The notes beneath the pieces are model-generated. The model made no database searches. It was not told the DNA's origin and was given only the letters and a program-made list of their open reading frames with translations. A program made the position numbers and the translations under genes. A stretch of 64,000 nucleotides of DNA from Oceanobacillus timonensis. Lineage in GTDB: Bacteria > Bacillota > Bacilli > Bacillales > Amphibacillaceae. Of the stretch, positions 22,883 through 31,332 are shown in pieces. Where the stretch lies: contig NZ_LT800497.1 of NCBI RefSeq assembly GCF_900166635.1, positions 1,754,368-1,818,367 of the forward strand, in the 5' to 3' direction. Position 1 is the first letter of the stretch, and every line of letters starts with the position of its first letter.

Positions 22883-23782
22883 ATGACATCCGTAAAAGTA
22901 TATCACTATGATGCATTTAGTAAAGAGCCTGGCAAAGGAAACCCGGCCGGAGTAGTTCTAAATGGAGATGAACTGACAGAGGAGCAAATGCAGGAAACGG
23001 CTTCCCAGGTAGGATTTAATGAAACAGCATTTCCGGTTAGATCAGAAGTAGCGGATGTTGGCATCCGTTTTTTCACACCTGGGCATGAAATGAATTTATG
23101 TGGACACGCAACCATGGCAACAGTGTATGCGTTAAAAACAAAGGGTTTATTAGGTGAAAAAACAGCATTAACGATTGAAACAAGAGCAGGGATTTTACCT
23201 GTAAAGCTACATTCCACTGCTGAAAACGAAATCACGATAACAATGAATCAGGCAGCACCGAAATTTGAAGCATTCCATGGTTCTAAAAAGCATTTAGCTC
23301 ACTCGATGGGGATAGAGGAAGAGGATATACATGATAACTTACCTATTTTATATGGAAGCACAGGTACGTGGACGTTGTTAATTCCTATTAACAATTTAGA
23401 AGCTTTTCATAGAATGAATCCAAATAATAAGGACTTCCCTGCAATTTTAAAGGAAATGCCTACATCATCTGTTCATCCATTTTGTATCGAAACGTATAAT
23501 GCAGAAGCTGATATGCATGCCCGACATTTTTCCTCTCCATATTCAGGGACTTTGGAGGATGCCGTAACAGGAACAGCTTCAGGAGTAATGGGTGCTTACT
23601 ATGCTGAGTACATAAGGAAAGACAAGAAAGATGTTATGAAACTAGTGGTAGAACAAGGGAAGGAAATTGGAAAAGATGGCAGGGTAGGCGTCCGAATTTC
23701 TAGAAGTAATGCGTCCTATGATGTCCAAGTTAGGGGAAATGCTGTGTTTGTGGAAGATTTTGATATAATGTTAGAAAATTAG
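22883..23782 (+). CDS. PhzF family isomerase/epimerase-like protein
   Basis: The 299-residue protein belongs to the PhzF family, which has a two-domain diaminopimelate-epimerase-like fold. Recognisable blocks are [10 protein letters not shown] near the N-terminus, the [10 protein letters not shown] segment, the [16 protein letters not shown] block and the C-terminal half's [18 protein letters not shown]. The catalytic acid of the family is expected in the FNETAF block. Phenazine synthesis genes are absent, so this is one of the many PhzF paralogues of unknown substrate. The ATG at 22883 follows GAGGAGG. Confidence 0.88.
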   Translation: MTSVKVYHYDAFSKEPGKGNPAGVVLNGDELTEEQMQETASQVGFNETAFPVRSEVADVGIRFFTPGHEMNLCGHATMATVYALKTKGLLGEKTALTIETRAGILPVKLHSTAENEITITMNQAAPKFEAFHGSKKHLAHSMGIEEEDIHDNLPILYGSTGTWTLLIPINNLEAFHRMNPNNKDFPAILKEMPTSSVHPFCIETYNAEADMHARHFSSPYSGTLEDAVTGTASGVMGAYYAEYIRKDKKDVMKLVVEQGKEIGKDGRVGVRISRSNASYDVQVRGNAVFVEDFDIMLEN

Positions 23783-23842
23783 AAATTTGTGAAAAAGAAA
23801 CTAAATGAATCTGTTAGGAATTGATAGTGTTAAAGGAGAAAT

Positions 23843-24323
23843 ATGATGCAAATGATATCGTCTGAACAATTATCAGAAGACAAGATTTATGACTTTTTTA
23901 ATAAACAATGGGGAAGTCCGAAAATGGTTATTTCCAGTGGCATTTTTGATTGTACGAAATTAGAAGGATTTGCCATGTTAAATTACGGACAGAGCAATCA
24001 TTGGCTATATTACATTTATTATTTCTGATAATGAGTGTGAAATTATTTCTTTAGATAGTTTAGAGGAAGGCAAAGGTATTGGGACAGCCTTAGTTCAAAA
24101 AGTAGAAGGTGCTGCAAAAGAGAAACACTGTCAAAATGTGAAACTGATAACGACAAATGATAATGTGCATGCATTAGGTTTTTATCAGAAGCGAGGATAT
24201 GGGTTAGCAGCTTTGTTTCAAGGAGCTATTGAAAAAGCTAGAGAATGGAAGCCGGAAATCCCGCAAGTAGGAAATGGCGGGATTCCGATTCGTGATGAAA
24301 TCCTTCTTTCTAAAAGATTGTAA
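23843..24323 (+). pseudogene. GNAT acetyltransferase, frameshifted
   Basis: The first frame (from ATG 23843, AAAGGAG upstream) encodes a normal N-terminus, SGIFDCTKLEGFAML..., and ends at 24028. The downstream frame continues with IIGYITFIISDNECEIISLD, the acetyl-CoA pocket EEGKGIGTALVQKVE and the C-terminal GFYQKRGY block to 24323. The two frames meet near 23985-24000, so a single-base insertion or deletion breaks a gene of about 160 codons. It follows phzF by 60 bases. Confidence 0.75.
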
Positions 24324-24333
24324 AGCGATAGGT

Positions 24334-24502
24334 AAGTTGGGAAAATACCTCTTGCATACGATGAATATCATGAATATCAAGGAGTGATTATTTTGATGAA
24401 AACCATGGATAATAGAGGAGAAGCACATGAGTAGATGCTAATTATGGTTGCATTATTATTCCTGATTACTTTCAAGAAAATAAAAAAGATAGAGAGATAT
24501 AA
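24334..24502 (+). pseudogene. Unrecognised degenerate coding relic
   Basis: The plus strand reads GKIPLAYDEYHEYQGVIILM, continues to GEAHE, and hits a TAG near 24430. A different frame then reads VDANYGCIIIPDYFQENKKD and stops at 24500-24502. The spelling looks like protein, but the family is not recognised and the gene is broken. This is low confidence. Confidence 0.25.
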
Positions 24503-24512
24503 AGCGAAACTT

Positions 24513-24645
24513 CCTTCAGTGGGAGCTCTTTTATTCTCACTGAAGGTAAGTTGAACGAATCGGACCGTTACTGGCTGTTGGATCTCCCGCGTAGAATTTT
24601 TCGGTTCTTCTCCATTCTTGAAGTGGGAGTCTTAAAGCCAGTTAC
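24513..24645 (+). repeat. Structured hairpin element with GGGAG motif, copy 1
   Basis: First, a perfect 9-bp stem CCTTCAGTG (24513-24521) / CACTGAAGG (24538-24546). Then a nested structure: an outer stem GTTACTGGCT (24567-24576) / AGCCAGTTAC (24636-24645) with one mismatch encloses CTCCC and TGAAGTGGGAGTC, which can pair. The same architecture, with a different but still complementary outer stem, occurs at 49564-49637. It resembles the 3'-terminal RNA structures of IS200/IS605-type elements (inference); no transposase gene is adjacent. Confidence 0.45.
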
Positions 24646-24702
24646 ACTGCAATAAAAATAAATTAAAAGGAACTTTCATTGCATATTAGAGAGGGAAGAC
24701 GA

Positions 24703-24876
24703 ATGATTTTAGATTTAAAAGGTTCTTCTAAAATGGACCCTGTTGTAAGTATGCTTTATGCAGCTCTCGAAAGTAATTATCATCGGTTAAAATTCAACTT
24801 CGTAAATGGTTTAAAGAAGAGGGAGTTAATAAATGGAATGGAGGAGACCGATGCATTTAGGATTAAAAAGAAATGA
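24703..24876 (+). pseudogene. Truncated DinB-like protein, N-terminal part only
   Basis: From ATG 24703 the product reads MILDLKGSSKMDPVVSMLYA, then ALESNYHRLK..., the usual beginning of small DinB/YfiT-superfamily proteins (helix 1 of the four-helix bundle). It ends after 57 residues, whereas the family is about 150-170 residues long. The remainder is replaced by the grpB-like gene, whose start lies inside this frame. I read it as a fragment left by deletion. Confidence 0.5.
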
Positions 24877-25378
24877 AGTCAAGTTAGTTCCTCATGATGA
24901 AGAATGGTCAGCTGAATTTGTATGCATACAAGAACAAATCAAAAATGTTTTAAATGTAGATGAAGAAACTATTCAGCATATAGGAAGTACCGCCATTCAG
25001 GATATTAGCGCTAAGCCTGTGATCGATATTCTATTAGGAGTAGAAAACATCCACCAAGTAGAAGCGAAAACGTTTAAGGGGTTACAGACAATTGGATTTT
25101 ATCGATTAAAAGTAGAAAGAGAAAATGAAATTATTTTAGCAAAATTTACAGACGGTACATTTCTTGAAAAAACACATTATATCCATATGACGGACATCAA
25201 TGGAGTGAAGTGGAGAAATCTTCTGTATTTTAGGGATGCTTTAAATGCAGACGCTCCACTTAGACGGGAATATGAGCATTTGAAACAAGCTCTTATGACA
25301 AAGAAGGGCATGGAAATTATTAAATATACGGATGAAAAAGAAAGTTTTGTTAATAAGGTGCTTAGCATGAAAAAATAA
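24851..25378 (+). CDS. GrpB family protein (UPF0157)
   Basis: The 175-residue protein matches the GrpB family, a nucleotidyltransferase-like fold. The conserved VPHDEEWSAEF, IQHIGSTAI and KPVIDILLGV blocks are at residues about 15-60, and the C-terminal FRDALNADAPLRREYEHLKQ block is also typical. The function is uncertain. The ATG at 24851 has GGAGGA six bases upstream; an in-frame ATG at 24833 would include the ribosome binding site as coding. It overlaps the truncated DinB frame. Confidence 0.85.
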   Translation: MHLGLKRNEVKLVPHDEEWSAEFVCIQEQIKNVLNVDEETIQHIGSTAIQDISAKPVIDILLGVENIHQVEAKTFKGLQTIGFYRLKVERENEIILAKFTDGTFLEKTHYIHMTDINGVKWRNLLYFRDALNADAPLRREYEHLKQALMTKKGMEIIKYTDEKESFVNKVLSMKK

Positions 25379-25538
25379 TTTCGTTTTCAAAACACTTCTT
25401 TGTAATATAAACGAAATATTGGAGCACACGGAATTAAAGTTTCCTCCAATAGTTGAAATGATGTATACTGCTTTTGATTTTTTGTACGGCAGACGATATC
25501 TTGATATAAATGAGCCCGTTAGTCAGGAGGAAATCATA

Positions 25539-26411
25539 TTGAAGAAGGTCATTACATTACCTGAAAAATTCAATTTTCATGCTACTGCTACAGATCATGG
25601 GTGGTATTTATTATCGCCTTTTTATCATAATAAGGATGAAAATACGCTGAGCAGAGTGGAAAAATTAGCGACTGGTAAAATCGTTCTGCTTCATATCAAA
25701 CAAGATCAAGATACATTGATTATAGAAATAGGGGATAAGAAAACGTTAACGAGAAAAGAAAGTGAAGAGGTTATTCGCAAAGTGAACTGGATGTTCCGTT
25801 TAGATGAAGACTTTAGTACTTTTTATAAAATGTGTAGCGCTGACCAGGATATGCAGGAAATCGTAACAGAGAATAGAGGAAGACTATTACGCTCCCCGAG
25901 CATCTTTGAAGATATTGTAAAGACCATTCTTACCACAAATACGACTTGGAGCCGGACCATGGCAATGACAACAAATTTTGTGACTCTTTTAGGAGACAGA
26001 TATTCGGAAGCTTCGGAACTATTTACGTTTCCTGAACCGGAGGCTGTTTTGAAAAAGGAAAAGTCTTTTTTAAACCAAGACGTAAAATTAGGATATAGAA
26101 GTGATTATATTCATGAACTCGCATTTCAGTTATGCAATGATGCGTATGATTTAGAGGAGCTCGCAAATCCGGAAATGCCAACCGAAGATGTCGTTCATAA
26201 ACTGAAAGAGATTAGAGGGGTCGGACCTTATGCGCTTAGTATTATTTTAATGTTGTTAGGACGGTATGATTATTTACCTGTAGATAGCGAATTTAAAAAG
26301 CATGTAAAGCATAAATATTTCGCTGGGGAACTTCCTCCCCAATCGCAATTACAACAGTTATATAAAGAATGGGGAGCGTTTAAATTCTTGGCTTATTGGT
26401 TTGATCGTTAA
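25539..26411 (+). CDS. HhH-GPD DNA glycosylase (AlkA-like)
   Basis: The 290-residue base-excision-repair glycosylase has an N-terminal beta domain (LPEKFNFHATATDHGWYLLS), a helical core (SIFEDIVKTILTTNTTW), the helix-hairpin-helix LKEIRGVGPYALSIILM and the catalytic aspartate D249 in LPVDSEF. It should remove alkylated or otherwise damaged bases. I choose TTG 25539 because a perfect AGGAGG ends 8 bases upstream and the N-terminus then matches the family. The frame stays open upstream to 25419 and reads protein-like (VEMMYTAFDFLYGRRYLD), so a longer form is possible. Confidence 0.82.
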   Translation: MKKVITLPEKFNFHATATDHGWYLLSPFYHNKDENTLSRVEKLATGKIVLLHIKQDQDTLIIEIGDKKTLTRKESEEVIRKVNWMFRLDEDFSTFYKMCSADQDMQEIVTENRGRLLRSPSIFEDIVKTILTTNTTWSRTMAMTTNFVTLLGDRYSEASELFTFPEPEAVLKKEKSFLNQDVKLGYRSDYIHELAFQLCNDAYDLEELANPEMPTEDVVHKLKEIRGVGPYALSIILMLLGRYDYLPVDSEFKKHVKHKYFAGELPPQSQLQQLYKEWGAFKFLAYWFDR

Positions 26412-26478
26412 TATGAATATGTTTGGATCTAATGGTCGGGAAGGAATGACCAAATATTAAATACTGGTTGGTTAAATA

Positions 26479-26515
26479 ACAAGCCATTTGTCATCTAAAC
26501 AGACAAATGGCTTGT
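26479..26515. terminator. Bidirectional terminator, glycosylase / aminotransferase
   Basis: A 14-bp perfect stem ACAAGCCATTTGTC / GACAAATGGCTTGT lies between convergent genes. Confidence 0.8.
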
Positions 26516-26521
26516 GGCATA

Positions 26522-27790
26522 TTATAAGAATTTCTCTGTACTTACAAGGATAATACAAATACATAACACGTCGATTGCTTTTTCCACTTCTTCCAGCGAA
26601 GGGAAAGAAGGTGCTATGCGAATATTTCTATCTCTCGGATCCTTTCCATATGGGAATGCTGCTCCGGCACCTGTTAAAGTGACGCCAGCTTCTTTGGCAA
26701 GACTGATTACTTCAGAAGCACAATTATCCATTGTATTCAAGCTGATAAAATAGCCCCCGTCAGGTTCTGTCCATGTTGCAATATCATGGGCGTCCAGTTT
26801 GGAATGAAGTATTTCTATGACCGTATCGAATTTAGGCTTCATAATTTCGGCATGCTTTTTCATGTGTTCCAACATATTGTCATAGTTCTTGAAAAAGCGG
26901 ACGTGACGCAACTGGTTTACTTTGTCAGGACCGATTGTCTGTACACTTAATTGTTGTTTAATAAAGTTGATATTTTCTTTGCTTGCTGCCACTACAGCGA
27001 CACCGGATCCCGGGAAAGTCATTTTGGAAGTGGATGCAAACATAAACACTCTGTCTGGATTGCCATGTTTCTTACATGCTTCCAAAATATTTTTTAATCT
27101 TGGAGGTTGATCTGTAAGATTATGAATGGCATAAGCGTTATCCCAGAATATTTTAAAATCCGTGGCTTTCGTTTCCATTTTTGCTAAACGCTCTACGACA
27201 TCGTCACTGTAAGTGATACCTTCAGGGTTACTGTATTTTGGGACGCTCCACATTCCTTTGATGGACGCATCGTTCCGAACGAGTTCTTCCACTTTGTCCA
27301 TATCCGGACCGTCTTCCAACATATCCACAGAAATCATTTCAATATCGTATTGCTCACAGATTGTAAAATGTCTGTCGTAACCAGGAACAGGACAGATAAA
27401 TTTCACTTTATCTTCTGTATTCCAAGGCGTTTCACTATCGATCACACCTTTAATTAATGCTTTTGAAATAAGGTCATGCATGATGTTCAGGCTTGCATTG
27501 CCTCCGATGAGAATCTCTTCTGTATCAACTTCCAGCAGTTTTTTGAACAATGCTTTTGCTTCTGGTATACCATCTACCATTCCATAATTTAGAATCGAAT
27601 AGTTATCGCCAATATTTTCAGAATTGACGCTGTCTAACAGCCCCAATGATAATTCTAGTTGTTCAGCACTTGGTTTTCCTCTAGCCATATTTAATGATAG
27701 ATTTTGTTGCTTAATCGCATCAAATTCTTTCTTTGTTTTATCATGAAGATTCTGCAGACTGGAATAATCCAGCTGTTGTAACGTGCTCAT
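26522..27790 (-). CDS. PLP-dependent aminotransferase, aspartate aminotransferase Ic type
   Basis: The 422-residue fold-type I PLP enzyme resembles the AAT subgroup 1c/PF12897 proteins, of which a C. glutamicum member is an aspartate aminotransferase. Visible blocks are NMARGKPSAEQL near residue 34, YGMVDGIPEAK, GGNASLNIMHDL, PVPGYDRHFTICEQY, the cofactor-binding DNAYAIHNL, and the PLP lysine in FASTSKMTFPGSG. The C-terminal ~15 residues (LCICIILVSTEKFL) are unlike the family and may reflect a shifted end. The ATG is preceded by GGAGGGAT. It is monocistronic. Confidence 0.85.
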   Translation of the reverse strand: MSTLQQLDYSSLQNLHDKTKKEFDAIKQQNLSLNMARGKPSAEQLELSLGLLDSVNSENIGDNYSILNYGMVDGIPEAKALFKKLLEVDTEEILIGGNASLNIMHDLISKALIKGVIDSETPWNTEDKVKFICPVPGYDRHFTICEQYDIEMISVDMLEDGPDMDKVEELVRNDASIKGMWSVPKYSNPEGITYSDDVVERLAKMETKATDFKIFWDNAYAIHNLTDQPPRLKNILEACKKHGNPDRVFMFASTSKMTFPGSGVAVVAASKENINFIKQQLSVQTIGPDKVNQLRHVRFFKNYDNMLEHMKKHAEIMKPKFDTVIEILHSKLDAHDIATWTEPDGGYFISLNTMDNCASEVISLAKEAGVTLTGAGAAFPYGKDPRDRNIRIAPSFPSLEEVEKAIDVLCICIILVSTEKFL

Positions 27791-27995
27791 CTTATCCCTC
27801 CGACATAGTTAACTTGATTTTTTCTCTTGTTAATTATTTTATTTCATTCATTTAGAATTGCAAGGGAAAACATGATAAGTTCACAAATCTATTTCATTGT
27901 ATATCATTTTTTCTTTGATTTGTTGAATAATTGAAACATTTCTCCGTTGTTTTTCGTAAATAATGGTAACAACAATAAAAGGGAATGGTTATTTT

Positions 27996-28181
27996 ATGAA
28001 TGATTGGTGGGAAAAGAAGAAATCAAAAACAAGGAAGAGCAAAAAGCCAAAAGGGGATTATACTAAAACAGATTTTTTTCTAGATATTTTATTTTGGATT
28101 CCTGAAGTTATCATATTTCCGATTCGGATTCTTTTTTGGTTATTAAGAGGTTTGTTACGGTGGGTAATTGATGTAAATTAA
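27996..28181 (+). CDS. Small membrane protein
   Basis: The 61-residue product from ATG 27996 has a very basic N-terminal half (KKKSKTRKSKKPK) and a C-terminal hydrophobic part (FFLDILFWIPEVIIFPIRIL). No family is recognised; similar short basic membrane proteins are common in Bacillaceae. AAAGGGA lies about 11 bases upstream. It lies between the divergent aminotransferase gene and the SDR gene. Confidence 0.55.
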   Translation: MNDWWEKKKSKTRKSKKPKGDYTKTDFFLDILFWIPEVIIFPIRILFWLLRGLLRWVIDVN

Positions 28182-28233
28182 AAGAGACAGAAGTATGAAA
28201 CTAAAAATATATGTTTTAAAGGAGATTTAAAAG

Positions 28234-28968
28234 ATGATCCATAATAAGACAATGATAGTAACTGGTGCAGCTTCTGGGATTGGTAAAGAAGTAGTTCTGC
28301 AATGCTTAGAAGAGGGGGCTTCTGTTATCGCATGTGATAGAAATAAAGAAGCTTTAGATAAGTTGCAACATATTACAGCTATCCCGGATAAATTATATAC
28401 ATATTCGTTAGACGTAAGCGACTATGCCGACGTTTCTGCTTTTTTTCAATATATTGATCAAGAATATTCGCGTTTAGACGGTTTAATTAATAATGCAGGT
28501 ATTTATTTAGCGAAGAATATAGTTGACTATCAAGTTGATGAAATAGATAAGGTATTGGATGTGAATATTAAGGGAGCTATCTACTTTTCAACGTTTTTTG
28601 GAGAAAAATTACTTCAAGAGCAAGACCAAGGAGTAATTGTCAATATGTCATCCGTTGCAGGTATGGAAGGAAGTTCAGATGCTATTTATGGAACCTCAAA
28701 GGCTGCTATTCTGGGATTAACGAAAAGTTGTGCAATGAATTTTTCTCCGTACGTTCGAGTGAATGCTGTTGCTCCCACAATGGTTGATACATCGATGATG
28801 GAAGTCATCCCTTCGTGGAGAAAAGATGACTATTTACATAATGAATTGATTCATACGCCTGTAACTGCAAAGGACGTTGCTGAAACAGTCATGTTTTTAT
28901 TATCTGATAAGTCCAAACATTATACATGATCCACCTTTGATATAAATAATGGGGGCTATTTGAGATAA
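28234..28968 (+). pseudogene. SDR oxidoreductase with premature TGA near the C-terminus
   Basis: This is a classical short-chain dehydrogenase: TGAASGIGKE cofactor motif (residues 10-19), LINNAGIY, NMSSVAGMEGS, and the catalytic Y-x3-K as YGTSK. The frame from ATG 28234 (AAAGGAG upstream) stops at TGA 28927-28929 after SDKSKHYT. The codons just beyond spell STFDINNGGYLR followed by TAA (28966-28968), exactly the expected family ending (YTG-STFDINNGG). Changing TGA to GGA restores it. The 231-residue form lacks the last strand, which usually closes the cofactor and dimer interface, so activity is doubtful though not excluded. Confidence 0.8.
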
Positions 28969-29136
28969 GAGACAAAAGAAAGAAGCAAAAATAAATAAAA
29001 AGAAGAGAACATTGTGCAAGAAGCATAATTGCATGGAAGGCTTTACGAAGTAGGCATGAGGATATTGTATATAGATCCGATTAGATATATTTTGAAAACT
29101 TCAATGAAGACTTGAAAAAGACAGGAGGAAGATCAA

Positions 29137-29436
29137 ATGGAAATAGAAATATCAGGTTTAGGATTTGGTTTTGTTGTATTAGCTATTGGATTAGCAGTGA
29201 TGGGGTATTTTATTGGAAAAGGATTGCAAAATTTTGGCCGTCCGGAAGCTAACAAAGAATACCATACCTTCATCAGAGAGAGTGATTTGGAATTTTACGT
29301 TAACCTCGATAAAGAAGAATTGGAAGAATTATTAAGCAAGTATCCGGATGCTCCTAAAGTAGAGTTAAATGGAACAACCTATTATCCATATGCCCAATTT
29401 TTGGAGTGGATTTCCTCTAAAGAAATGTACAGATAA
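29137..29436 (+). CDS. Small membrane-anchored protein
   Basis: The 99-residue protein has an N-terminal membrane helix (GFGFVVLAIGLAVMGYFIG) followed by a short cytosolic domain with LDKEELEELLSKYPDAPKVE and TTYYPYAQFLEWISSKE. This tail resembles the excisionase/MerR-like small winged fold seen in other Bacillus membrane-anchored DNA-binding proteins, but I am not sure. The ATG has an AGGAGGA ribosome binding site. Confidence 0.65.
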   Translation: MEIEISGLGFGFVVLAIGLAVMGYFIGKGLQNFGRPEANKEYHTFIRESDLEFYVNLDKEELEELLSKYPDAPKVELNGTTYYPYAQFLEWISSKEMYR

Positions 29437-29512
29437 TAATAGGTTTGGATTTAATAAATTTACATCGTTATAAATGCATTTCAAATAAAAATGGTTTAGA
29501 CAGGTGATACAT

Positions 29513-29728
29513 ATGATGAAAATTTGGTGGATGACAAGTATTAGTTGGTTACTATTATTTATAGTGGCAGCCATTGTTATTGGCGTTCGAAATGTAGATG
29601 GAACTGGAGTAGTACAGACTCCGGAATTAAGACTGTTTGCATTTATTGTTTTAGGCGGTTTTTTTGTCGTTGTATTGATAGGACAATTGGTATTTTTGTA
29701 TTTTGCGAGGAAGAGAAAGCATGATTAG
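29513..29728 (+). CDS. DUF3923-like two-TM membrane protein
   Basis: The 71-residue protein has two membrane helices (about 6-24 and 42-64) around the loop IGVRNVDGTGVVQTPELRLF, which matches the DUF3923 family as I remember it. The function is unknown. The start is ATG 29513 or 29516, with ACAGGTGA upstream. It lies 76 bases after the preceding small membrane gene. Confidence 0.65.
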   Translation: MMKIWWMTSISWLLLFIVAAIVIGVRNVDGTGVVQTPELRLFAFIVLGGFFVVVLIGQLVFLYFARKRKHD

Positions 29729-29791
29729 CCAGTGGGGGAGAGAATAAATTAGTTGTTGTGCATTACTAACTGCTTCATTTTTGATAAAATT

Positions 29792-29847
29792 TGAAGTGGG
29801 AGCTTTTCCGTTTCGTGACTCAGGCAACCTTTAAAGTTACAACTTCA
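29792..29847 (+). repeat. GGGAG hairpin-like segment, possible third copy
   Basis: TGAAGTGGGAGC (29792-29803) repeats the core of the elements at 24513-24645 and 49564-49637, and TGAAGT/ACTTCA (29842-29847) can close a stem. No CTCCC partner is present, so it may be a degenerate copy. Confidence 0.25.
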
Positions 29848-29906
29848 TTGAAATATAACATCTTTCAATTATTTCAGGAAGCTACCAATGTTTTTTTATG
29901 TTACAA

Positions 29907-29923
29907 TTAGTACCAAGTAATAA
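29907..29923 (+). promoter_or_regulatory. FapR-like operator upstream of fabH
   Basis: TTAGTACCAAGTAATAA agrees with the FapR consensus TTAGTACCTGATACTAA at 13 of 17 positions, including the whole left half. It lies 32 bases before the fabH ribosome-binding-site/start region. FapR controls fabH genes in Bacillus, so malonyl-CoA-responsive repression is likely. Confidence 0.55.
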
Positions 29924-29954
29924 TACTAACTTCTAGTTATATTGGAGGGGTTTG

Positions 29955-30962
29955 ATGATAGGAACAAGAGTTACTGCGATTGGAAGCTATGTACCGGAGA
30001 AAAAACTAACTAATTATGATCTTGAAGAAATGGTTGAGACAACAAATGATTGGATTGTTCAGAGGACAGGTATTCATGAACGAAGAATAGCACGTTCTGA
30101 TGAATTCACGAGTGATTTATGCGTTTCTGCTGTAAAAGATTTAATGCACAGATATAATAAAACCGTAGAAGATGTCGATATGATTATGGTAGCAACAAGT
30201 ACACCAGATTTTCCTTTTCCATCCGTTGCCAGTATCATACAGAATCGTTTGAACATCACGCAGGCTGGAGCAATCGATTTGAGTGCAGCATGTGCAGGAT
30301 TTGTTTATGGGCTACATACTGCGCATAGTTTCATTCAATCCGGTCTTCATCAAAAAGTGCTTGTGATTGGAGTAGATACACTGTCAAAAATAACAGACTA
30401 CACAGATAGAAGCACTTGTATTCTATTTGGGGATGCTGCCGGGGCCGTTTTAGTAGAAAAAGAAGAAGAGTCCACTGATTTTATCGGATCTCATTTGGGC
30501 AGTGATGGAAGTGCCGCACAGCATGTCTATCAAACGAGCCTAGCGAATAAGGTAAATGATGTAGAACTAGTGGATACGCAATATCTTGTCCAAAATGGAA
30601 GAGAAGTTTTCAAGTGGGTGGTAAGAAATGTACCGAAAAGTGTTCGTCACCTTTTGGAAAAAGCAGAAACCAGCATGGACGAAGTGGATTGGTTTATTCC
30701 GCATAGTGCGAATCTGAGATTGATTGAACCGATTTGTGAAAAAATTGGACATCCAATTGAAAAAACCCTTTATAGTCTTGAAAAGTTTGGAAATACTTCC
30801 GCGGCAACGATTCCTTTAGCGCTGGATCTTGGAATCCGGGAAGGAAAAGTTCACAATGGAGATCAGGTGCTTATGTATGGGTTTGGTTCTGGATTAGTGC
30901 ATGCAGGGCAGCTATTAAAGATACATTTTGATGAACAAGTCAATACACCTGCACCACTGTAA
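29955..30962 (+). CDS. fabH: Beta-ketoacyl-ACP synthase III (FabH)
   Basis: The 335-residue condensing enzyme joins acyl-CoA primers (branched in Bacillus) with malonyl-ACP to start fatty acid synthesis. The catalytic triad is complete: Cys113 in LSAACAGFVYG, His in FIPHSANLR and Asn in KFGNTSAATIP; TNDWIVQRTGI near the N-terminus is also typical. It stands alone rather than beside fabF, which suggests the second paralogue (YhfB/FabHB type). ATG 29955 follows TTGGAGGGG; a TTG at 29952 is less likely. A FapR-like operator lies upstream and a terminator follows at 30987. Confidence 0.93.
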   Translation: MIGTRVTAIGSYVPEKKLTNYDLEEMVETTNDWIVQRTGIHERRIARSDEFTSDLCVSAVKDLMHRYNKTVEDVDMIMVATSTPDFPFPSVASIIQNRLNITQAGAIDLSAACAGFVYGLHTAHSFIQSGLHQKVLVIGVDTLSKITDYTDRSTCILFGDAAGAVLVEKEEESTDFIGSHLGSDGSAAQHVYQTSLANKVNDVELVDTQYLVQNGREVFKWVVRNVPKSVRHLLEKAETSMDEVDWFIPHSANLRLIEPICEKIGHPIEKTLYSLEKFGNTSAATIPLALDLGIREGKVHNGDQVLMYGFGSGLVHAGQLLKIHFDEQVNTPAPL

Positions 30963-30986
30963 GTTCATTATTGCAGGAAAAAAGAG

Positions 30987-31028
30987 AAGGATTTTTGTGA
31001 TGAAGTCATCTGCAAAAATCCTTTTTGT
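30987..31028 (+). terminator. Terminator after fabH
   Basis: The stem AAGGATTTTTG / CAAAAATCCTT around a self-complementary loop (GATGAAGTCATC) is followed by TTTT. Confidence 0.85.
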
Positions 31029-31332
31029 ATGTACATTTATTGAAAGGTGTCACCTTTTTTATGTTTCTCAAGACTGTATTTTGTACAATGACGCAGTGAA
31101 AATAGTCTAAGAAGAATAATGCCAAATGGCAGTATATCTATGAAGTTCATTTTTATAATCTATTACATATCGTAATTCGTATTTCTTTAAATCGAATATT
31201 TTAGTAACCATTTCCAATTATAGATATGAATGGGAATTGTGATAAAAAACACAATCGTCGACAAAACAAAATGAATCATGTAAGATAGTTTCTATTGTAA
31301 TTTGTTGTATGAAAGAAGGTGACCACTCGAAA

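Noticed and set aside
29907..29929. Longer dyad TTAGTA-(11)-TACTAA as the FapR site
   Set aside because: The spacing is 11 instead of 5 bases; the 17-base match at 29907-29923 fits the consensus better.
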